From positions 29,133 through 93,132 of the forward strand of contig JADLHJ010000037.1 in assembly GCA_020848835.1 (NCBI GenBank): a DNA stretch of 64,000 bases, given 5' to 3'. A model generated the notes under the pieces. The model was given only the letters and a program-made list of their open reading frames with translations. It was not told where the DNA came from and made no database searches. This document shows, one piece after another, positions 30,190-40,879 of the stretch. Position numbers and translations under genes: made by a program. The stretch is from Candidatus Hydrogenedentota bacterium (GTDB taxonomy: Bacteria > Hydrogenedentota > Hydrogenedentia > Hydrogenedentales > SLHB01). The number at the start of each line of letters is the position of its first letter. The stretch's first letter is position 1.

Positions 30190-31461
30190 ATGAAAGCGCT
30201 ACGTGTGTCTATTTGCGCGTTGTTGGCGCTGGCCGCGATGACTGTCGCGAGCGCCCAAGACACCCCACCTGCACCCGGCACGCCCACCTACGCCAAGGAT
30301 GTGTCGCGCATCATGCAGGAGAAATGCGCGGACTGCCATCATCCGAACGGAATTGGGCCGTTCTCGCTGCTCACCTACCGCCAAACCAAGGGCTGGGCCG
30401 AGATGATTAAAGAAGTAGTGAGCGATCGGCGCATGCCGCCATGGCACGCGGACCCGGCCGTAGGCAAGTACCGCAACGACCGCCGCCTCACCGATGGAGA
30501 GATTCAGACGATCGTGAAATGGGCGGATGGCGGACGCCCAATGGGCAACGAAGCGGATCTACCTGCGCCAATAAAATATAGCGAAGATTGGCGCATTCCC
30601 GGGCCCGATATGGTCTTCGAGTTACCGCAAGAGCAAAGTATCGAGCCTTCCGGCGTAGTGCCGTACCGCGAAATCGAAATACCGACAAATTTCACTGAAG
30701 ACAAATGGCTCCAGGCGATCGAAGCGCGTGCATCGAACCCAAAGGTTGTACACCATATCATCGTGTTTGTGCGCGCGCCGCAAATGGAATCGGGCGAACG
30801 TCAGGATTTCCAACGCCTCGGCCGCGGTTTCCTCGTCGGCTTTGCGCCGGGCGTGATTCCGACGGTGCTGCCGGAAGGCCACGCGGTGAAAGTGCCGAAG
30901 GGTTCGTCCCTGATCTTCCAGATGCACTACACGCCGACAGGCAAACATGAGGTGGATCGTTCGCAGCTTGGGATTAACTTCGCCAAACAGCCCCCCGCGC
31001 GCGAAGTAATCACGGCGACAACGATTAACGGCGACTTCACGATCCCCGCCGGCGATCCGAACTACAGGGTCGTCGCCGACAACATTCTACCGGACAATGC
31101 GATTCTGTATTCCATGACGCCGCACATGCACTACCGTGGCAAGTCGTACGAGTATATCGCGCATTATCCCGACGGTAAATCGGAGACGCTGCTGCGCGTG
31201 CCGAATTACGACTTCAACTGGCAGACGTCGTACATTCTGGAAACGCCCGCGCGCCTTCCGAAGGGCACGCGCATCGAAACCATCGCGCACTTCGACAATT
31301 CCGCCGCGAACAAGGCCAACCCCGATCCAACCAAGCCCGTGCGCTGGGGCGAACAGACCTGGGAAGAAATGATGATCGGCTGGATGAACATGTCGTGGGA
31401 AACGCCGGGGAATCAGACGGCGTCGGCAGGTGGCGCTACAATTGGCGCAGGCGCGCGATAG
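30190..31461 (+). CDS. Secreted cytochrome c fused to copper type II monooxygenase-like domain
   Basis: Signal peptide from ATG 30190; CADCHHPNGIGPFSLLTYRQTKGWAEMIKEVVSDRRMPPWHADP; VVHHIIVFVRAP, IFQMHYTPTGK, MTPHMHYRGKSY. Confidence 0.85.
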   Translation: MKALRVSICALLALAAMTVASAQDTPPAPGTPTYAKDVSRIMQEKCADCHHPNGIGPFSLLTYRQTKGWAEMIKEVVSDRRMPPWHADPAVGKYRNDRRLTDGEIQTIVKWADGGRPMGNEADLPAPIKYSEDWRIPGPDMVFELPQEQSIEPSGVVPYREIEIPTNFTEDKWLQAIEARASNPKVVHHIIVFVRAPQMESGERQDFQRLGRGFLVGFAPGVIPTVLPEGHAVKVPKGSSLIFQMHYTPTGKHEVDRSQLGINFAKQPPAREVITATTINGDFTIPAGDPNYRVVADNILPDNAILYSMTPHMHYRGKSYEYIAHYPDGKSETLLRVPNYDFNWQTSYILETPARLPKGTRIETIAHFDNSAANKANPDPTKPVRWGEQTWEEMMIGWMNMSWETPGNQTASAGGATIGAGAR

Positions 31462-31493
31462 AACAACGCCATAACGTTTTGCGAAATAAATTT

Positions 31494-31519
31494 GGCGCGA
31501 TTCGGATTCGAATCGCGCC
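31494..31519. terminator. Probable bidirectional terminator between convergent genes
   Basis: Perfect 11-bp stem GGCGCGATTCG-GATT-CGAATCGCGCC, with AAATAAATTT before and CTTGTATTT after. Confidence 0.75.
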
Positions 31520-31540
31520 CTTGTATTTCCTGCAGTATCG

Positions 31541-32218
31541 TTAAGCGGCGGTTTCTGTCTCGCTTGTTTCACCGCCGAAGTATGTCCGAATTCCCTCCGG
31601 CCCTAGGACCAAATGGAACTGCGATGGCGCGTTCTGTCCCGTTAGCAGCGTACCGAAATCGGTGACGGTCTGCGCGGGGTTGCCAAGGTTACGCAGGCCG
31701 GGCGGGAAGGTATCGAGACTGGTTTCGATCATGCTCGCGTTGGACGCCAGGCGCGCGAAGCCGTAGCGCAGCATCGGGTGCGCGGCAAACAGCGAATCGA
31801 TTTGTTCCTTGTCGGGGTGATCGTTCGCAACCGTCACGTTGCCACTCGCGTCCATGGTCAGATCGAGTTCGTGCGCGGTGTCGATAAGGTTGTTCTCAAA
31901 CGCGCTGCCGATTTGCTCACGCAACTGGGCAAGTTCCGCCTCGTACTGGGAAATTAGCTCCTGGATCCGCGTGCGCACAGGGCCGGTGGTAGCGGTTGTC
32001 GTGGTGCCTGTATCGTCGGCTTTTGCGGCCGCCGCGGCCTTGGCCAACTGTTGCGCCTGGAGCTGCGCGCGCAGCATCTGCGCAAACTGAGACTGCGGTA
32101 TTTGCACGGTTTTTTGCGGGGTTTGTGCGCTGTTGGCACCGCCCTTCCCGCGGATATCTTGAATCAAACCCCGCGCGGCGTTGAAGAGTTGTAACCCTTC
32201 CATGATAGGAATGACCAT
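31541..32218 (-). CDS. Hypothetical protein
   Basis: Start ATG 32218 (MVIPIMEGLQLFNAARGLIQDIRG); Ala/Gln-rich centre, no known motif recognised. Confidence 0.6.
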   Translation of the reverse strand: MVIPIMEGLQLFNAARGLIQDIRGKGGANSAQTPQKTVQIPQSQFAQMLRAQLQAQQLAKAAAAAKADDTGTTTTATTGPVRTRIQELISQYEAELAQLREQIGSAFENNLIDTAHELDLTMDASGNVTVANDHPDKEQIDSLFAAHPMLRYGFARLASNASMIETSLDTFPPGLRNLGNPAQTVTDFGTLLTGQNAPSQFHLVLGPEGIRTYFGGETSETETAA

Positions 32219-32319
32219 GGCACGAACCTCCTGAATTCCAGGGTGAGGAGAGCAAGGCTTGTGCCAGACATTGAATTTCGAGGGGCTCGTGCGTCCTCCC
32301 AGCGCAATTAACTTCAAAT

Positions 32320-32338
32320 CACGGGCTGGACGCCCGTG
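32320..32338. repeat. Hairpin CACGGGC-TGGAC-GCCCGTG
   Basis: Perfect 7-bp arms in the gap 32219-32426. Confidence 0.5.
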
Positions 32339-32426
32339 TTCCTTTGGGCGGACGCCGAAAAGTCGGAGCTTCTCTGAGTTAGAACGTTCCATTACCTAAA
32401 ACTGCGAGCACTTTGTTAGGCTGACG

Positions 32427-34715
32427 GTGGGATTGGAGGCAGGCAAGGTGCTTCGCTTAGGCACGCTCATCGCGTTTAGTATGGCGGCGTTGGCCGAGAC
32501 GCCGCATTGGGCCTTTGTGGCGCCAGTGCGGGGTGAAGTGCCAAGTACCTCGACACCCGCTTGGGTTCGCAATCCGATTGATACCTACGTGCTCTCGCGA
32601 CTCGACAAGGAAGGCATCGCTCCTTCCGCGGAAGCGCCGCGGGAAACGCTGCTGCGACGGCTTTCACTTGATCTGATTGGTTTGCCGCCAGCGTTGGATG
32701 AGCTCGACGTGTATCTCAGCGATGCGACTCCCGAGGCGTATGAGAAGCAGATCGATCGCTTGCTGGCGAGTCCACACTTCGGCGAGAAGTGGGCGCGGTG
32801 GTGGCTGGATGTTTGCGGCTATGCGGACAGCGACGGCTATCTCTCCGACTTTTTGCGTCCTAATGCGTGGCGTTATCGGCAATGGGTGGTGGATGCGTTT
32901 AATGCGAACATGCCCTTCAGCGAATTCACGATCGAACAACTCGCGGGCGATTTGTTGCCCAACGCGACCGTTGCGCAGCGAATGGGCACGGGCTTCCTGC
33001 GCAACACGCTGAACAACCGCGAAGGCGGCGCGGACCTCGAAGAATTTCGCAACAAACAGATTGTCGCGCGCACGAGCATGGTGGGCACGGCGTGGCTTGG
33101 ATTGACCGTGGGCTGCGCGGAGTGCCACAACCATAAATTTGATCCGGTATCGCAGCAGGAGTTCTACGAACTCTATGCGTTCTTCAATACTTCCGACGAA
33201 GTGAATGTGGATGCGCCCCTCGAAGGCGAAATGGAGAAATACGCGCCCGCCAAGGCCGCTCACGACGCGAAGCGTCGTGAGATTCTAGCGCCGTTACAAA
33301 CGGACATCGATGCGCTGCAAGCCGAGTGGGAGCGCAAGATGCTCGAGGCGGCGGACAACCCTGAGACTGCGAACGCAACGTGGGCACGGCAGTACGAAGT
33401 GTTGGGCCTTGTATGGGGACAGAACTACGGCGAGGGGCAGCACGAAGGCATTCAGATCATTCGCATTTCGGTGAATGAGCGCACGCAGGATCAAAAGGAT
33501 CGCCTGCTCGATTATTTTATGGGCTACGGCTCGATGGTGAACGAAGCGAAGTGGGCCGAACTGAAACTAAACGACGTGCAGAAACAACTCGCGGAATTGG
33601 CGAAGGCATTGCCGCCGTTGTCGCGTGCACCGGCGATGGCAGAATCCTATCAGCGCCGCGCGACGCACATTCACAAACGCGGCGATTTTCGTGCAAAGGG
33701 GGATGAAGTACAACCCAAGACGCCTGCAATCGCGCCGGCATTGAATGTTGATCACGCGGCAACGCGACTCGACCTCGCGCAATGGCTGGTGCGGCGCGAC
33801 AATCCCCTCACCGCGCGCGTGATTGTGAACCGCATCTGGCACGAGCTATTCGGGCGCGGGCTGGTCGTCACAACGGAGGACTTCGGCACGCGTGGTACGC
33901 CACCGTCGCATCCCGAATTGCTGGATTGGCTCGCAATTGAATTCATGGACTCCGGCTGGGACATGAAGCAACTCATGAAGGTGATTATGTTGTCGTCAAC
34001 CTATCGCCAATCTTCCCATCGCCGTCCCGAACTGAACGAACGCGATCCGAACAACGAACTGCTGGCGCGGCAATCACGCAATCGCTTGAGCGCGGAGCTC
34101 GTGCGTGACAATGCGCTCGCCGCGAGCAGATTGCTGAACGCGAAGATCGGCGGACCCAGCGTGCGGCCGCAGCAGCCCGACAGCGTGAGCATGGAAGGGT
34201 TCGATAACAAATGGATTGTGAGTGAAGGCGCAGAAAAGTACCGGCGCGGGTTGTACACGTTCATCCAGCGCACGTCGCCGTTTGGGCAGTCGGTCACATT
34301 CGACCTACCGGATACGGGAAGGCCCTGCACGCGTCGCGAGCGATCAAACACGCCGCTGCAGGCCTTGAATTTGTTGAACGATCCGATGTTTGTGGAATGC
34401 GCGCAGTCGTTGGCGCAGCGGGTGGAATCCAACTCCTTGCGGCGCATGCGAGAGGGTAAAGCGACAAGTGTAAATGAATCGATCGACTTCGTATTTCGCG
34501 TCTGTCTCGCCCGCGCGCCCAAGCAGGAAGAACTCGAACGTCTCGCGCAGTATCTAAATGACCAAGCGTCAATCTATGGAACGGATCCGAATGCGGCCGC
34601 TATTTTGACGAAGTCTGATGGCAAGACTGTGGCGAACGAATCGATCGAGCCTGCGGCGTGGACGGCACTTTGCAGCGTGATTCTTAATCTTGACGAGTTT
34701 ATTACGAGAGAGTAG
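32427..34715 (+). CDS. DUF1549/DUF1553 protein lacking the N-terminal cytochrome domain
   Basis: NPIDTYVLSRLDKEGIAPSAEAPRETLLRRLSLDLIGLPP; CAECHNHKFDPVSQQEFYELYAFFN; NPLTARVIVNRIWHELFGRGLVVTTEDFG. Confidence 0.92.
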   Translation: MGLEAGKVLRLGTLIAFSMAALAETPHWAFVAPVRGEVPSTSTPAWVRNPIDTYVLSRLDKEGIAPSAEAPRETLLRRLSLDLIGLPPALDELDVYLSDATPEAYEKQIDRLLASPHFGEKWARWWLDVCGYADSDGYLSDFLRPNAWRYRQWVVDAFNANMPFSEFTIEQLAGDLLPNATVAQRMGTGFLRNTLNNREGGADLEEFRNKQIVARTSMVGTAWLGLTVGCAECHNHKFDPVSQQEFYELYAFFNTSDEVNVDAPLEGEMEKYAPAKAAHDAKRREILAPLQTDIDALQAEWERKMLEAADNPETANATWARQYEVLGLVWGQNYGEGQHEGIQIIRISVNERTQDQKDRLLDYFMGYGSMVNEAKWAELKLNDVQKQLAELAKALPPLSRAPAMAESYQRRATHIHKRGDFRAKGDEVQPKTPAIAPALNVDHAATRLDLAQWLVRRDNPLTARVIVNRIWHELFGRGLVVTTEDFGTRGTPPSHPELLDWLAIEFMDSGWDMKQLMKVIMLSSTYRQSSHRRPELNERDPNNELLARQSRNRLSAELVRDNALAASRLLNAKIGGPSVRPQQPDSVSMEGFDNKWIVSEGAEKYRRGLYTFIQRTSPFGQSVTFDLPDTGRPCTRRERSNTPLQALNLLNDPMFVECAQSLAQRVESNSLRRMREGKATSVNESIDFVFRVCLARAPKQEELERLAQYLNDQASIYGTDPNAAAILTKSDGKTVANESIEPAAWTALCSVILNLDEFITRE

Positions 34716-34742
34716 CGGCAAAGCCGCAGCGGAAAGGGGTAC

Positions 34743-35177
34743 ATGACGGTTCGTAGAGTGCTTGCAGTGGTTTCTTACATCGTACTCAGCATGGCGATTG
34801 CGTATCCGTGGCACCTCATTTGGTTTCACGATGCCTACCAGGCAATGGGCGCGGTCACGCGCCCGGAACCCAATGTGCCGCTGGGCATGTTGTCCATGTT
34901 GATGCAAGGCTTGGTAATCGCGTATTTGTATCCGTTTTATTACCGCGGCGGCAATCCAATTGTCGAAGGAATCAAGTTCAGCATGATTGTGGGGCTCGTT
35001 GTCTACTCCGTGATGGGACCGGCAACGGCCGCGAAGTTTGACATTAATCCTATCTCGACATTTTTGGCATATCACACGACGTTTCAGGTGCTTCAGTATC
35101 TGATAACAGGTATTGCGCTTGGCGCGATATTTGGAAGGATGCAGTCCCTACCGTCAATGGCGAGGGAGGATACATAG
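34743..35177 (+). CDS. Small integral membrane protein, unknown function
   Basis: About four TM segments; directly downstream of the previous gene. Confidence 0.65.
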   Translation: MTVRRVLAVVSYIVLSMAIAYPWHLIWFHDAYQAMGAVTRPEPNVPLGMLSMLMQGLVIAYLYPFYYRGGNPIVEGIKFSMIVGLVVYSVMGPATAAKFDINPISTFLAYHTTFQVLQYLITGIALGAIFGRMQSLPSMAREDT

Positions 35178-35178
35178 A

Positions 35179-35535
35179 ATGCCGTTCGACGCGACGTTGG
35201 CCGACCGCTTAAGCAACGTCATAAGGAAGAAGTTCAAGAGTATCGAAGGATTGAACGAGACGCGTATGTTTGGCGGGTTTGGTTATTTGTTAAATGGCAA
35301 CATGTGCGTGGGGATTCATAAAGACACGCTTATCATTCGCGTTGGCGAAGACATGGCGAAGGAAGTGATCGGGGAAACGCATGTGCGCCCGATGGACTTG
35401 ACAGGACGCGTGATGAAAGGCTGGGCCACTGTGGAGCCGGAAGCGATGGCGGCCGATACCTCGTTGGAGCGTTTTGTTCGGCTTGCAGTCGATTTCGTCT
35501 CGACAATACCGCCGAAAAAATCTGCCACAAAATAG
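35179..35535 (+). CDS. TfoX N-terminal domain protein
   Basis: ETRMFGGFGYLLNGNMCVGIHKDTLIIRVG and MKGWATVEPEAM match the TfoX-N family. Confidence 0.87.
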   Translation: MPFDATLADRLSNVIRKKFKSIEGLNETRMFGGFGYLLNGNMCVGIHKDTLIIRVGEDMAKEVIGETHVRPMDLTGRVMKGWATVEPEAMAADTSLERFVRLAVDFVSTIPPKKSATK

Positions 35536-35543
35536 TGAACGAT

Positions 35544-36881
35544 TCAGTCGTGCAGCGAGCGGATCCGATTGTTGCGTGACGCGATGTAAAACCACACGTA
35601 TCCCAATCCGACGAGCGCGATAAAAATCACGGCGAGTTTCACGTTGTAGAACGTCATCGCGGTGAGACACAACACGGCAAGCACCAGCGCAACAATCGGT
35701 GGTATGGGATAAAACGGCGTGTGGTAGGGCCGGTCCAAATTCGGTTCTTTCTTGCGCAGGCGGAGCAGTGCGATCATCGCGACGATGTATAGCACGAGCG
35801 CGCCGAATACCGAGATCGTGATGATGTCACCAGTCTTGTTGGTGAGGATCGCAATAAAACCCACGAACATATTCACAATAAGCGCCCACATCGGCGTGCG
35901 GCGTATTTTACGCGTGGTGCCGAGGAAAGCAGGTGCGTATCCCATGCGGCCAAATTCGAAGGTGGCGCGGCCGGCTGCGAGGATAATGCCGTGGAATGAC
36001 GCTACGAGACCGAAAAGTCCGATCACGATTAGCATGTGGTAAAGCGGATGGTTCGGATCGAAAATCTGTCCTAACGCAAGTGGCAATGGTTTGTCTGAGG
36101 GCTCGGTGACGCCGGGCGGATAAACGATTGCTTTCCAGCCACCAACACCGATCGCCGCATAGAACGTCAGCGTCGCGCAGATCACGAGCGTTGCCATTGC
36201 GGAGAGTCCGCCGATAATTGGGTGGCGCTGGTGATCTTTGGTCTCTTCGGCGACGTTCGCGATGCCTTCAATCGCGAGATAGAACCAGATGGCAAACGGA
36301 ACGGCAGGAAAGATTCCAAACCAACCATTGGGCAACGGATCGGTCGTGAATTTTTCTACGGAGAAATGCGGCAGCGTGACGCCAGCGAAGATTAGCAGCT
36401 CCGCCACAGCGAGGATCGTTACGAACAATTCGAATATGGCGGAGTGGTGCACACCATGAATGTTTAACGCCGTAAAGATTAGATACGCACAAAACGCAAT
36501 GACAATGGGATTTATATGCGCAAAAGGCGCGAATGAATTGAAGTACGCGCCAATTGCCATCGCGATTGCGGGCGGCGCGAAGACGAACTCGATGATTTGC
36601 GCGACGCCACCGAGATACCCAAACGCAGGGCCGTATGCGCGCGTGGCGTAGACGAATACCCCGCCTGCTTTTGGTATCGCGCAAGTGAGTTCGGTATAGC
36701 TGAGGATGAAAGCGATGTACATCACCGTAACGAGGAGCGCGGCGGCGAGTAATCCATAGGGACCGCCTGCGGGCAGGCCGAGGTTCCAGCCAAAGTACAT
36801 GCCGGAGATGACGTAACCGACGCCGAGTCCCCAGAGCATGAAGGGACCGAGGGTTTTGTGGAACTGCGACTGTTCCTCCAC
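35544..36881 (-). CDS. APC family permease, ethanolamine permease-like
   Basis: LGPFMLWGLGVGYVISGMYFGWNLGLPAGGPYGLLAA...AIPKAGGVFVYATRAYGPAFGYLGGVAQIIEFVFAPPAIAMAIGAY; about 12 TM. Confidence 0.85.
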   Translation of the reverse strand: MEEQSQFHKTLGPFMLWGLGVGYVISGMYFGWNLGLPAGGPYGLLAAALLVTVMYIAFILSYTELTCAIPKAGGVFVYATRAYGPAFGYLGGVAQIIEFVFAPPAIAMAIGAYFNSFAPFAHINPIVIAFCAYLIFTALNIHGVHHSAIFELFVTILAVAELLIFAGVTLPHFSVEKFTTDPLPNGWFGIFPAVPFAIWFYLAIEGIANVAEETKDHQRHPIIGGLSAMATLVICATLTFYAAIGVGGWKAIVYPPGVTEPSDKPLPLALGQIFDPNHPLYHMLIVIGLFGLVASFHGIILAAGRATFEFGRMGYAPAFLGTTRKIRRTPMWALIVNMFVGFIAILTNKTGDIITISVFGALVLYIVAMIALLRLRKKEPNLDRPYHTPFYPIPPIVALVLAVLCLTAMTFYNVKLAVIFIALVGLGYVWFYIASRNNRIRSLHD

Positions 36882-36887
36882 TCCGAA

Positions 36888-38018
36888 TCAGCCTTTTAAG
36901 ATGTCGTACGCGCGCAACGCGGCTTCTGCAGCGGCATCGGCAGACTCATGGCCGGTGAAGGTCACATGTCCCATTTTGCGGCGAGCGCTGTTCGCCTCTT
37001 TGCCGTAGAGGAAGAGGCGTGCGGACGGAAACTCCGCGAACATTTTTTCCCACTGCGGTTCGCCGTTTTCCCACACGTCGCCAAGCAGGTTCAGCATCGC
37101 CGCTGGCCCGTGCATAGAGACATCGCCGAGAGGCGCGCCGCACACCGCGCGGATGTGCTGCTCGAATTGCGACGTGGCGCAAGCGCCAAAGGTGTAGTGG
37201 CCGCTGTTGTGCACACGCGGCGCTATTTCGTTGACGAGCACGTCGTCGCCTTCGACGAACATTTCGACGGCCATCACCCCCACATAATTGAGTGCATGGG
37301 CAAGGGTTGTCGCAATCTCGATCGCGCGTTCTTGCACCGAGGCCCACACACGCGCGGGCGCGACGGTCAAAAACAAAATGTGATCGCGGTGTTCATTTTC
37401 CGCGACGGGAAACGCGCGCACTTCGCCTTCCACCGTGCGCGCCAGTACTACGGAAATTTCCTTTTGGAAATTTACCAGACGCTCTAGAATGGCGCGCTCT
37501 TTGCCAAATCCTTCCCACGCCGCCTTAAGCTCGGCAATATTCGTTACGCGCGCCTGGTTCTTGCCGTCGTAACCACCCCGCGCGACTTTTAGAATCGCAG
37601 GGAATCCCACTTCCTTCGATGCAGAGTCCAGTTCACGCGCGGAGGAAATCAACGAAAACTCTGGCTGCGGGACATTGTTTGCCTTGATGAATACGCGCTG
37701 CGACACACGGTCCTGAATCACCAGCAGCGCGTATGACGGGGGATGGACTGTGAATTCCTTTTCGAGTTCTTCGTAGATGCGGTGTGAAACGCGCTCGAAT
37801 TCTAGGGTGACGACGTCAGATTTTGATGCAAGTTCGCGGCAACGCGTTTCGTTGTCAAAGGACGCCACCAGCAATTTGTCTGCGATGCGCGAGGCCGAAC
37901 AGTCCGCGGATGGATCGAGCACGACAGTGCGATAGCCCATGCGCTGCGCTTCGAGGGAAATCATCCAGCCGAGTTGACCGCCGCCGAGAATGCCAATTGT
38001 TCCGCCAGGGCCAATCAC
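36888..38018 (-). CDS. purK: 5-(carboxyamino)imidazole ribonucleotide synthase
   Basis: [40 protein letters not shown]-grasp motifs; [32 protein letters not shown]. Confidence 0.96.
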   Translation of the reverse strand: MIGPGGTIGILGGGQLGWMISLEAQRMGYRTVVLDPSADCSASRIADKLLVASFDNETRCRELASKSDVVTLEFERVSHRIYEELEKEFTVHPPSYALLVIQDRVSQRVFIKANNVPQPEFSLISSARELDSASKEVGFPAILKVARGGYDGKNQARVTNIAELKAAWEGFGKERAILERLVNFQKEISVVLARTVEGEVRAFPVAENEHRDHILFLTVAPARVWASVQERAIEIATTLAHALNYVGVMAVEMFVEGDDVLVNEIAPRVHNSGHYTFGACATSQFEQHIRAVCGAPLGDVSMHGPAAMLNLLGDVWENGEPQWEKMFAEFPSARLFLYGKEANSARRKMGHVTFTGHESADAAAEAALRAYDILKG

Positions 38019-38515
38019 GAGTCGAGTTTCTCCGCGCGCACGCGCGCCGTTTGCGCATCGCGAAAAGCCTGTAATTTTTGCGCCACCTTGCGATCGCGCA
38101 GCGCGATGATCGAGGCCGCGAGGAGGCCCGCGTTCGCCGCGCCTGCTTCACCAACCGCGAGGGTGCCTACCGGAACGCCCTTGGGCATTTGCACGATTGA
38201 CAGCAACGAATCCAGCCCGTTCAGCGCGCGCGATTTCACCGGCACGCCCAGCACGGGCAATTTAGTTTTTGATGCCGTCATACCTGGCAAGTGCGCGGCC
38301 CCGCCGGCACCGGCGATGATCACCTGGATGCCGCGGCCTTCCGCCTTTTCGGCGTAACGAAACATTTCATCCGGCGTGCGGTGCGCGGACACGACCTTGC
38401 ACTCGTGCGGCACGCCGAGTTCTTTCAGCATGCTGCTCGCGTGCTGCATCGTCTCCCAGTCGCTCTTGCTCCCCATAATGATTCCGACGACAGGGCCCTG
38501 TTTTTTATTCGCCAT
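38015..38515 (-). CDS. purE: N5-CAIR mutase
   Basis: [45 protein letters not shown]...[28 protein letters not shown] 38515; overlaps purK. Confidence 0.97.
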   Translation of the reverse strand: MANKKQGPVVGIIMGSKSDWETMQHASSMLKELGVPHECKVVSAHRTPDEMFRYAEKAEGRGIQVIIAGAGGAAHLPGMTASKTKLPVLGVPVKSRALNGLDSLLSIVQMPKGVPVGTLAVGEAGAANAGLLAASIIALRDRKVAQKLQAFRDAQTARVRAEKLDS

Positions 38516-38653
38516 CTCAATTCCTCGCGCTCCCGCGCAATGGCAAGAATACCATGCACTTGCCTGCGGGGAAGCGAGCAAGGTACCACAGGCGCGGGGG
38601 GATTCTCATACCGGCGATGATGCATACTCCCAGGTATCACCGGGAGGCCACAC

Positions 38654-39373
38654 ATGGACCCGATCAACCGCAACGACCCTTACGAAACGGCGAATCCCGT
38701 CGCACTGAACGCGATTACGCGGAACGACTCCTACGGCACAGTTCAGGCCGCGCCTAGTCGACCGCAAGACCCTTTTTATGTTTTCCGCGTGGCAGGTGTA
38801 GTGGCAGGAATCGTTGTCGTGCTTGCGGGGGTATATTTCGCCGGCGCGAGCTTCATGATTGTGCGCGACATCCTAGAGGAGCCGCAGCGGCTAAACGCGT
38901 ACCTGGACGAATGGTACATTCCGCCCCGCGAAGAATTACCTTCGCCGGAACCAGCCAAGAACGCTCCGGAACCGGCGCCGCCCGCCGCGGTTGCTCCGGC
39001 CGAAGCACCTGCGCCTACCACGCCGCCGCCGGCTACCGTGCCCATTGCTGCAACCACTCCGGCGCCTACGGCCGAAGTGTCCGCGCCGGGTCCTGATAAC
39101 GCTGCGGCCAAACCATCTACGCCTGCGGCACCGCAGTCCAAGCTGCTCTTGCACAAGAACACACGGCGCGCATCGAACAACGATTCGCCCGTGTCGGAGG
39201 CGATAGAACTTATCACCGATGCACTTACGCGCGGTGGACTCCCGCGTCTCGCGGGCGCGTTGATCTTGCTATTGCTTGCGTCGATGCTATTTCGCATACC
39301 TTTTGGGCTGTTGAAAGCGGGCATCGAACTGATTCGCGCAATGATTCCGGAGCGCTCGAAAAATACGCCATGA
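38654..39373 (+). CDS. Membrane protein with Pro/Ala-rich linker, unknown function
   Basis: Two TM segments separated by PEPAKNAPEPAPPAAVAPAEAPAPTTPP low-complexity. Confidence 0.65.
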   Translation: MDPINRNDPYETANPVALNAITRNDSYGTVQAAPSRPQDPFYVFRVAGVVAGIVVVLAGVYFAGASFMIVRDILEEPQRLNAYLDEWYIPPREELPSPEPAKNAPEPAPPAAVAPAEAPAPTTPPPATVPIAATTPAPTAEVSAPGPDNAAAKPSTPAAPQSKLLLHKNTRRASNNDSPVSEAIELITDALTRGGLPRLAGALILLLLASMLFRIPFGLLKAGIELIRAMIPERSKNTP

Positions 39374-39435
39374 AGCAAGTCCGCGCGTCGTTCCACGCCG
39401 TGCTATACTCTCCCGTTTGGTCTTAGAAGGCGCGC

Positions 39436-40833
39436 ATGAAACCTTTTGACGAAGAATTGGTCTCCGGCAATATTGTGCGGAGCGTGTGGAAACTGGCTTG
39501 GCCGATCGTGCTGATGAACCTCATTAACGGGGTGCACGGAATGATCGACCAGATCCTTATCGCGAAAAGTGTGCAACACCACGAAGCCAACGCGGCCGTC
39601 GGTATATCGTGGAATGTGTTTCTCGTTGTGGTGGTATCGCTCGCGTCGCTGTTTCACGGCATGGGCGTGTTGATTGCGCAGGCGGCAGGCAAGCAGGACC
39701 GCGCGCAGATGAATCGCATCCTTTACAGTACGGGACTGCTTACAGCCTATATCGTCTTGTTCATCATCACACCGATCGGCTATTGGCTGTCGCCGTATTT
39801 GTTGAGGCTTGCCAACGCCGAACCAGACGTACAAGCGTATGCTTTGCCCTACCTTCGCACCCTGTATTTACTGAGCATTACACTCTCGATGAACTTTCTG
39901 CTCGGAACTGCCATGCAGACCTCTGGCGATGCGAAAACGCCGCTAATGCTGGTTGTATTGACAACGCTGTTGCACATCCTCTTAAGTGCGGTTTTCATTA
40001 CGGGTTTGGGGCCTTTTCCCAAGATGGGCACAACTGGGGCTGCGCTGGGTGCAGGACTCGCGCCGATTCCGACCGTGATAATCGTCCTTACCTTAATCGC
40101 GCGTAAGAAGACTATTCTAGGGCTACCGGAACATTTCAGTCTGATACCGGACTGGAATGTGATTCGCGCGGTTGCGCGCATCGGCATTCCCAGCGGAATA
40201 CACGCGGTAGTGCTCAATATTGGGGGCATCTGGTTGTATCGTTACGTGGGGCAACTGCCCGACAGTTCCGCGGCCCAAGCCGCCTACACGATTTGCTACG
40301 CGCAGTTGTTCTCATTTGTGACGTGGGCCGCGCTTGGACTGCGCGGTTCGGCGTCGGCGCTGATGGGCCAGAACATCGGCGCGGGAAAAAGCGAACGCGG
40401 ACGTCGTGGCGTTCATGTCGCCGCGACGATGGGCGGTGCCTGGGCTATTGTGTGGGGATTGGTCGTGTGGCTGGCATCGGATCAGTTGCTTGCGTTGTTC
40501 AATTCTACTGACGGCGGCGACGCCACCGTTACGCTATTGGGAACATCGCTGCTTCATTACTTATCGATTTCCGGCGTGTTCCTTGCTGTCGCGCTCGCGC
40601 TTACGGGTGGGTTGATGGGCGCGGGCGACACGAAGAAGCCGATGTACATCGCGATCATCACGCAGATAATTGTGTTGCTGGGTGTCTGTGAAATTTACTT
40701 CCGGCTGGGACTGCTCACGGCAAGCGCAATCTGGAGCGCAATATTAATTAGTCACGTGAGTCGTTACGTGCTTACCCACATGGCGTTTCTCAGCGCAAAA
40801 TTGCGGCCTGTAATGATCGAGGTCGGCCATTAG
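39436..40833 (+). CDS. MATE family efflux transporter
   Basis: 12 TM; LAWPIVLMNLINGVHGMIDQILIAKSVQ...GTAMQTSGDAKTPLMLVVLTTLLHILLSAVFITGLGPFPKMGTTGAALG. Confidence 0.92.
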   Translation: MKPFDEELVSGNIVRSVWKLAWPIVLMNLINGVHGMIDQILIAKSVQHHEANAAVGISWNVFLVVVVSLASLFHGMGVLIAQAAGKQDRAQMNRILYSTGLLTAYIVLFIITPIGYWLSPYLLRLANAEPDVQAYALPYLRTLYLLSITLSMNFLLGTAMQTSGDAKTPLMLVVLTTLLHILLSAVFITGLGPFPKMGTTGAALGAGLAPIPTVIIVLTLIARKKTILGLPEHFSLIPDWNVIRAVARIGIPSGIHAVVLNIGGIWLYRYVGQLPDSSAAQAAYTICYAQLFSFVTWAALGLRGSASALMGQNIGAGKSERGRRGVHVAATMGGAWAIVWGLVVWLASDQLLALFNSTDGGDATVTLLGTSLLHYLSISGVFLAVALALTGGLMGAGDTKKPMYIAIITQIIVLLGVCEIYFRLGLLTASAIWSAILISHVSRYVLTHMAFLSAKLRPVMIEVGH

Positions 40834-40879
40834 GGCAGCCTTTGCCTGAACGGCAACAATGTTACGAGTTGCGCCGCGA

